Shown here piece after piece: positions 13,150 through 14,889 of a stretch of DNA of 14,889 bases; the stretch's first letter is position 1, and each line of letters begins with the position of its first letter. The position numbers and the translations under genes are program-made. The notes below the pieces were generated by a model that saw nothing but the letters and a program-made list of their open reading frames with translations, was not told where the DNA came from and searched no databases. This DNA is from an uncultured Collinsella sp. (GTDB lineage Bacteria; Actinomycetota; Coriobacteriia; Coriobacteriales; Coriobacteriaceae), in assembly GCA_900754385.1 (NCBI GenBank), contig CAAECP010000250.1:1-14889 (forward strand). The letters are read 5' to 3'.

Positions 13150-14076
13150 TTACAGCTTGGCGATGGCGTCGTCCACGTGCGCGACGTAGATGTCGTCGAC
13201 CGCGACGTTCTGTCCCAGACCCTGGAGCAGGCACGTCACTTCGAAGCCGGCGGCCACGAACTTCGCAGCCCAGCTGTCGGGGTCGGTCTCGTCTGCCATG
13301 TCGTTGTTCGCGTGGTCGCCCGCGACCACCATGAACGGCGCGAGCACGGCCTTCTTGTAGCCTGCGGCGCTCGCGGCGGCGATAACATCCTCGCAGGTCG
13401 GTTCAGCCTCGACGGTGCCGACGAAGAACTGCGTCAAGCCCTCGTTCTTAAACACTTCCTGCATCTTGGCATAGTCGGCGTTGGAATCGGCTTCGGTGCC
13501 GTGGCCCATGAGGCACAGCGCCGTCTTGCCGTCGTCGAAGGACGCCATGTTCTCCTTAATGGCTGCGGCCACCTTCTTGTAGTCGTCGTCGGAGGTGAGC
13601 AGCGGGTCGCCGAGCGAGATTTTGTCGAACTTGTCGGCGTACTTGTCGAGCTCGTCTTTCACGTCGGTGTATTCCAGGCCACCCATGAGATGCGTCGGCT
13701 GCACGACGATTTCCTTCACGCCGTCTTCCACGCAGCGGTCGAGCGCCTCGGTCATGTTGTCGATCGTGATGCCGTCGCGCTTCTTCAGCTTGTCGATGAT
13801 GATCTGCGCGGTGAAGGCGCGGCGGATGTCGTAGTCCTGCCAGTACTTCTCACGGATAGCGTCTTCGATGGCGCCGATGGTGATGTGGCGCGAGTCGTTG
13901 TAGCTCGTGCCGAAGCTCGTGACGAGGATGACCGGCTTCACGGCCTTCTCCTTTTCGCTCGATTTCTCGGAACTCGCGGAGGTGTTGGAGCAGCCCGCGA
14001 GCGCGACTCCGGCGAGCGCGACGGCTCCGGTTGCCGCGGCGCTCATGAAGCCGCGGCGTGACATCTGTTCGGACAT
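13150..14076 (-). CDS. cbiK: Exported CbiK-type sirohydrochlorin cobaltochelatase (Tat lipoprotein)
   Basis: CbiK inserts Co2+ into sirohydrochlorin in the anaerobic cobalamin pathway, normally in the cytoplasm. Residues 46-308 match CbiK along their full length: LVTSFGTSYNDSR, AFTAQIIIDKLKKRDG, THLMGGLEY, CLMGHGTEAD, APFMVVAGDHANNDMA, DSWAAKF. Metal-site residues His192 (MGHG), His255 (AGDHA) and Glu135 are present, so the enzyme looks active. Unlike cytoplasmic CbiK, residues 1-29 are a twin-arginine signal (SRRGFM at 6-11) with a lipobox LAGC (Cys29), placing it folded and anchored outside the membrane. A Ser/Glu/Lys linker (30-46) follows. Start 14076 has GAGGAAAGGA just upstream. It is the first gene of the riboswitch-controlled operon. 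Periplasmic CbiK is known in Desulfovibrio vulgaris; other metals (Fe, Ni) or removal of metal are possible. Confidence 0.93.
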   Translation of the reverse strand: MSEQMSRRGFMSAAATGAVALAGVALAGCSNTSASSEKSSEKEKAVKPVILVTSFGTSYNDSRHITIGAIEDAIREKYWQDYDIRRAFTAQIIIDKLKKRDGITIDNMTEALDRCVEDGVKEIVVQPTHLMGGLEYTDVKDELDKYADKFDKISLGDPLLTSDDDYKKVAAAIKENMASFDDGKTALCLMGHGTEADSNADYAKMQEVFKNEGLTQFFVGTVEAEPTCEDVIAAASAAGYKKAVLAPFMVVAGDHANNDMADETDPDSWAAKFVAAGFEVTCLLQGLGQNVAVDDIYVAHVDDAIAKL

Positions 14077-14134
14077 GGTTTTTCCTTTCCTCGGTTTGCC
14101 GGTCCCCCGGCGACAGTTGCTTGTCGGCACAAGC

Positions 14135-14163
14135 GAAAGAAAAGCGCACCCCTCGGGGTTCAC
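14135..14163 (-). terminator. Candidate riboswitch-controlled terminator in the cbiK leader
   Basis: On the - strand GTG-A-ACCC, loop CGAG, GGGT-G-CGC can form an imperfect stem (14144-14163), followed by TTTTCTTTC (14135-14143). It lies between the cobalamin aptamer and cbiK, where an expression platform belongs. The stem is short with one mismatch; control could instead be translational. Confidence 0.4.
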
Positions 14164-14195
14164 AAGGAGCTAACGCCACGGCGATGCCGTGAGGA

Positions 14196-14312
14196 AAAGG
14201 CGAAGCAGTCTGGCTTGGGGCGTGAGGCGGTTCGCCCGCGCGTCCTATACAGTAATGTCCCTTGCCCAGGATTCCCACCTGGTTCCCTCCGCAAGCCAGC
14301 GCGGGCTGTGCG
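14196..14312 (-). promoter_or_regulatory. Cobalamin (B12) riboswitch upstream of the cbiK-ABC operon
   Basis: Read on the - strand, the leader shows the core of the cobalamin aptamer in order: GGGAACCAGGTGGGAATCC (hairpin CCAGG-TGGGAAT-CCTGG, 14265-14281, flanked by TTGC/GCAA), then ACTGTA about 12 nt on, a short GCGG/CCGC stem, and the B12-box-like AAGCCAGACTGC (14205-14216). Cobalamin normally represses genes under such elements. One difference from the textbook core: the stretch that is usually CCCGC before ACTGT reads GGGACATT. CTGGCTT (14293-14299 on the - strand) is also an exact complement of AAGCCAG of the box. Boundaries are approximate. Confidence 0.82.
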
Positions 14313-14374
14313 GGCGCCGCGCCGGTCATTTCCTTTTATCCGATTGTCATATGCTCGTTGCCGAATCTTTTACT

Positions 14375-14403
14375 ATGATAGTGGGCACTTGTGAACGTGT
14401 CAA
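14375..14403 (-). promoter_or_regulatory. Promoter of the cbiK-ABC operon
   Basis: On the - strand: -35 TTGACA (14398-14403), 17-bp spacer, -10 TATCAT (14375-14380). Transcription would start near 14368, giving a leader of about 290 nt that contains the whole riboswitch. The -10 overlaps an 11-bp palindrome ACTATGATAGT (14372-14382). Confidence 0.8.
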
Positions 14404-14534
14404 AGCCAGGGCGGGCGGCATTGCGCCTTCTGCCTGCGTATTTGCGCCGATTGTCGCCGCAGGCGCCGTGTTTTGCCTGCTGCGCGAATGGCGGCGTAAA
14501 CGGTTGCGATGAGAAACGGGAAGGGAAGGCTCGG
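14404..14534 (+). other. Upstream region of cbiF, no confident gene
   Basis: This stretch separates the - strand promoter from cbiF. It holds a 7-bp inverted repeat, GCCTGCG (14432-14438) with CGCAGGC (14458-14464), without a T-tract, and the cbiF ribosome binding site GGGAAGG. No riboswitch or good promoter is recognised on + for cbiF. A small + frame (ATG 14375 to stop 14512) ends in a hydrophobic stretch plus a basic tail but overlaps the - strand promoter and has no ribosome binding site. Confidence 0.4.
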
Positions 14535-14889
14535 ATGATTCATATCGTTGGCGCAGGTTCGGGCGCCGCCGACCTTATCACGCTTCGCGGGGCGCGTCTT
14601 CTGCGCGCGGCCGACGTGGTCGTTTGGGCGGGGAGCCTTGTGAACCCCGAGCTGCTCGCCGAGTGCAAGGAATCCTGCATCGTCTACGACAGCGCGCACA
14701 TGACCTTGGAGGAAGTGCTCGACGTGATGTGCGCGGCGGATGCGCGGGGCGAGGAAGTGGTGCGCCTGCACACGGGCGACCCGTGCCTGTACGGCGCCAT
14801 CCAGGAGCAGATGGACGCACTCGACGCGCGCGGCGTGGACTACGAGGTGGTGCCCGGCGTGTCGAGCTTTTGCGGTGCCGCGGCGGCGC
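14535..14889 (+). CDS. cbiF: Cobalt-precorrin-4 C11-methyltransferase, N-terminal part (cut by window edge)
   Basis: SAM-dependent methyltransferase that methylates C11 of cobalt-precorrin-4 in anaerobic cobalamin synthesis (CbiF/CobM), in the cytoplasm. The first 118 residues of an expected 250 or so are present. Typical features: MIHIVGAGSGAADLITLRG at the N-terminus, AGSLVNPELL, HTGDPCLYGAIQEQ (79-92) and the VVPGVSSFCGAAA turn (106-117). HTGDPxxYGAIxEQ separates CbiF from the other cobalamin methyltransferases. AAGG lies 5 nt before ATG 14535. It diverges from the cbiK-ABC operon and is probably the start of a longer cbi cluster to the right. Confidence 0.93.
   Translation, partial: MIHIVGAGSGAADLITLRGARLLRAADVVVWAGSLVNPELLAECKESCIVYDSAHMTLEEVLDVMCAADARGEEVVRLHTGDPCLYGAIQEQMDALDARGVDYEVVPGVSSFCGAAAA

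Noticed and set aside
12811..14061. 416-codon + strand frame over cbiK and the small lipoprotein
   Set aside because: Antisense to the CbiK domain and signal peptides, runs through the intergenic hairpins, His/Val/Arg-rich shadow composition.
14251..14300. Second riboswitch on the + strand for cbiF
   Set aside because: The conserved elements read correctly only on the - strand; the region immediately before cbiF lacks the aptamer core.
14351..14512. Small + strand frame before cbiF with a hydrophobic tail
   Set aside because: Covers the near-consensus - strand promoter, lacks a ribosome binding site and matches no known small protein. Kept only as a remark.

Overview
The window looks like a Coriobacteriia chromosome, most likely Collinsella or a close relative. 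This rests on protein flavour, high GC and gene content, without any database search, so the genus is an inference. It has two halves that meet near position 8,425.

Left half (1-8,420, all genes on +): core metabolism. ptsH (HPr) and ptsI (Enzyme I) of the phosphoenolpyruvate phosphotransferase system are followed by two paralogous PfkB-family sugar-phosphate kinases, a CCA-adding tRNA nucleotidyltransferase, a tRNA-Glu(CTC) with its own promoter and terminator, a YbhN/MprF-type flippase-like membrane protein and a TetR-family regulator. Most of the early units are separated by clear intrinsic terminators. One of these lies between ptsH and ptsI, so HPr can be made in excess over Enzyme I. 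The ptsH Shine-Dalgarno is perfectly complementary to an element 31 nt upstream, which suggests a leader switch.

Junction (8,423-8,515): about 90 bp on the - strand encode a short internal piece of an IS3-family OrfB transposase, cut off just before the catalytic domain. It is a scar between the core genes and the right half.

Right half (8,533-14,889): tetrapyrrole/cobalamin genes. A five-gene - strand operon reads, in transcription order: CbiK-type cobaltochelatase carrying a Tat-lipoprotein signal; small lipoprotein with a NEAT-like beta domain; large lipoprotein joining a related beta domain to a periplasmic-binding domain; FecCD/BtuC-type permease; and an ATPase with an additional C-terminal domain. 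The operon starts at a near-consensus promoter (TTGACA, 17 bp, TATCAT) and its roughly 290-nt leader contains a cobalamin riboswitch. Divergent from it is the start of cbiF (cobalt-precorrin-4 C11-methyltransferase), cut by the window edge, presumably the first gene of a cobalamin synthesis cluster.

Most interesting reading: an outward-facing metal chelatase, two membrane-anchored beta-domain proteins and an ABC importer appear to form one B12-repressed surface system that could capture, metallate (or demetallate) and import a corrinoid or tetrapyrrole. The components belong to known families; their combination and the proposed coupling are inference.
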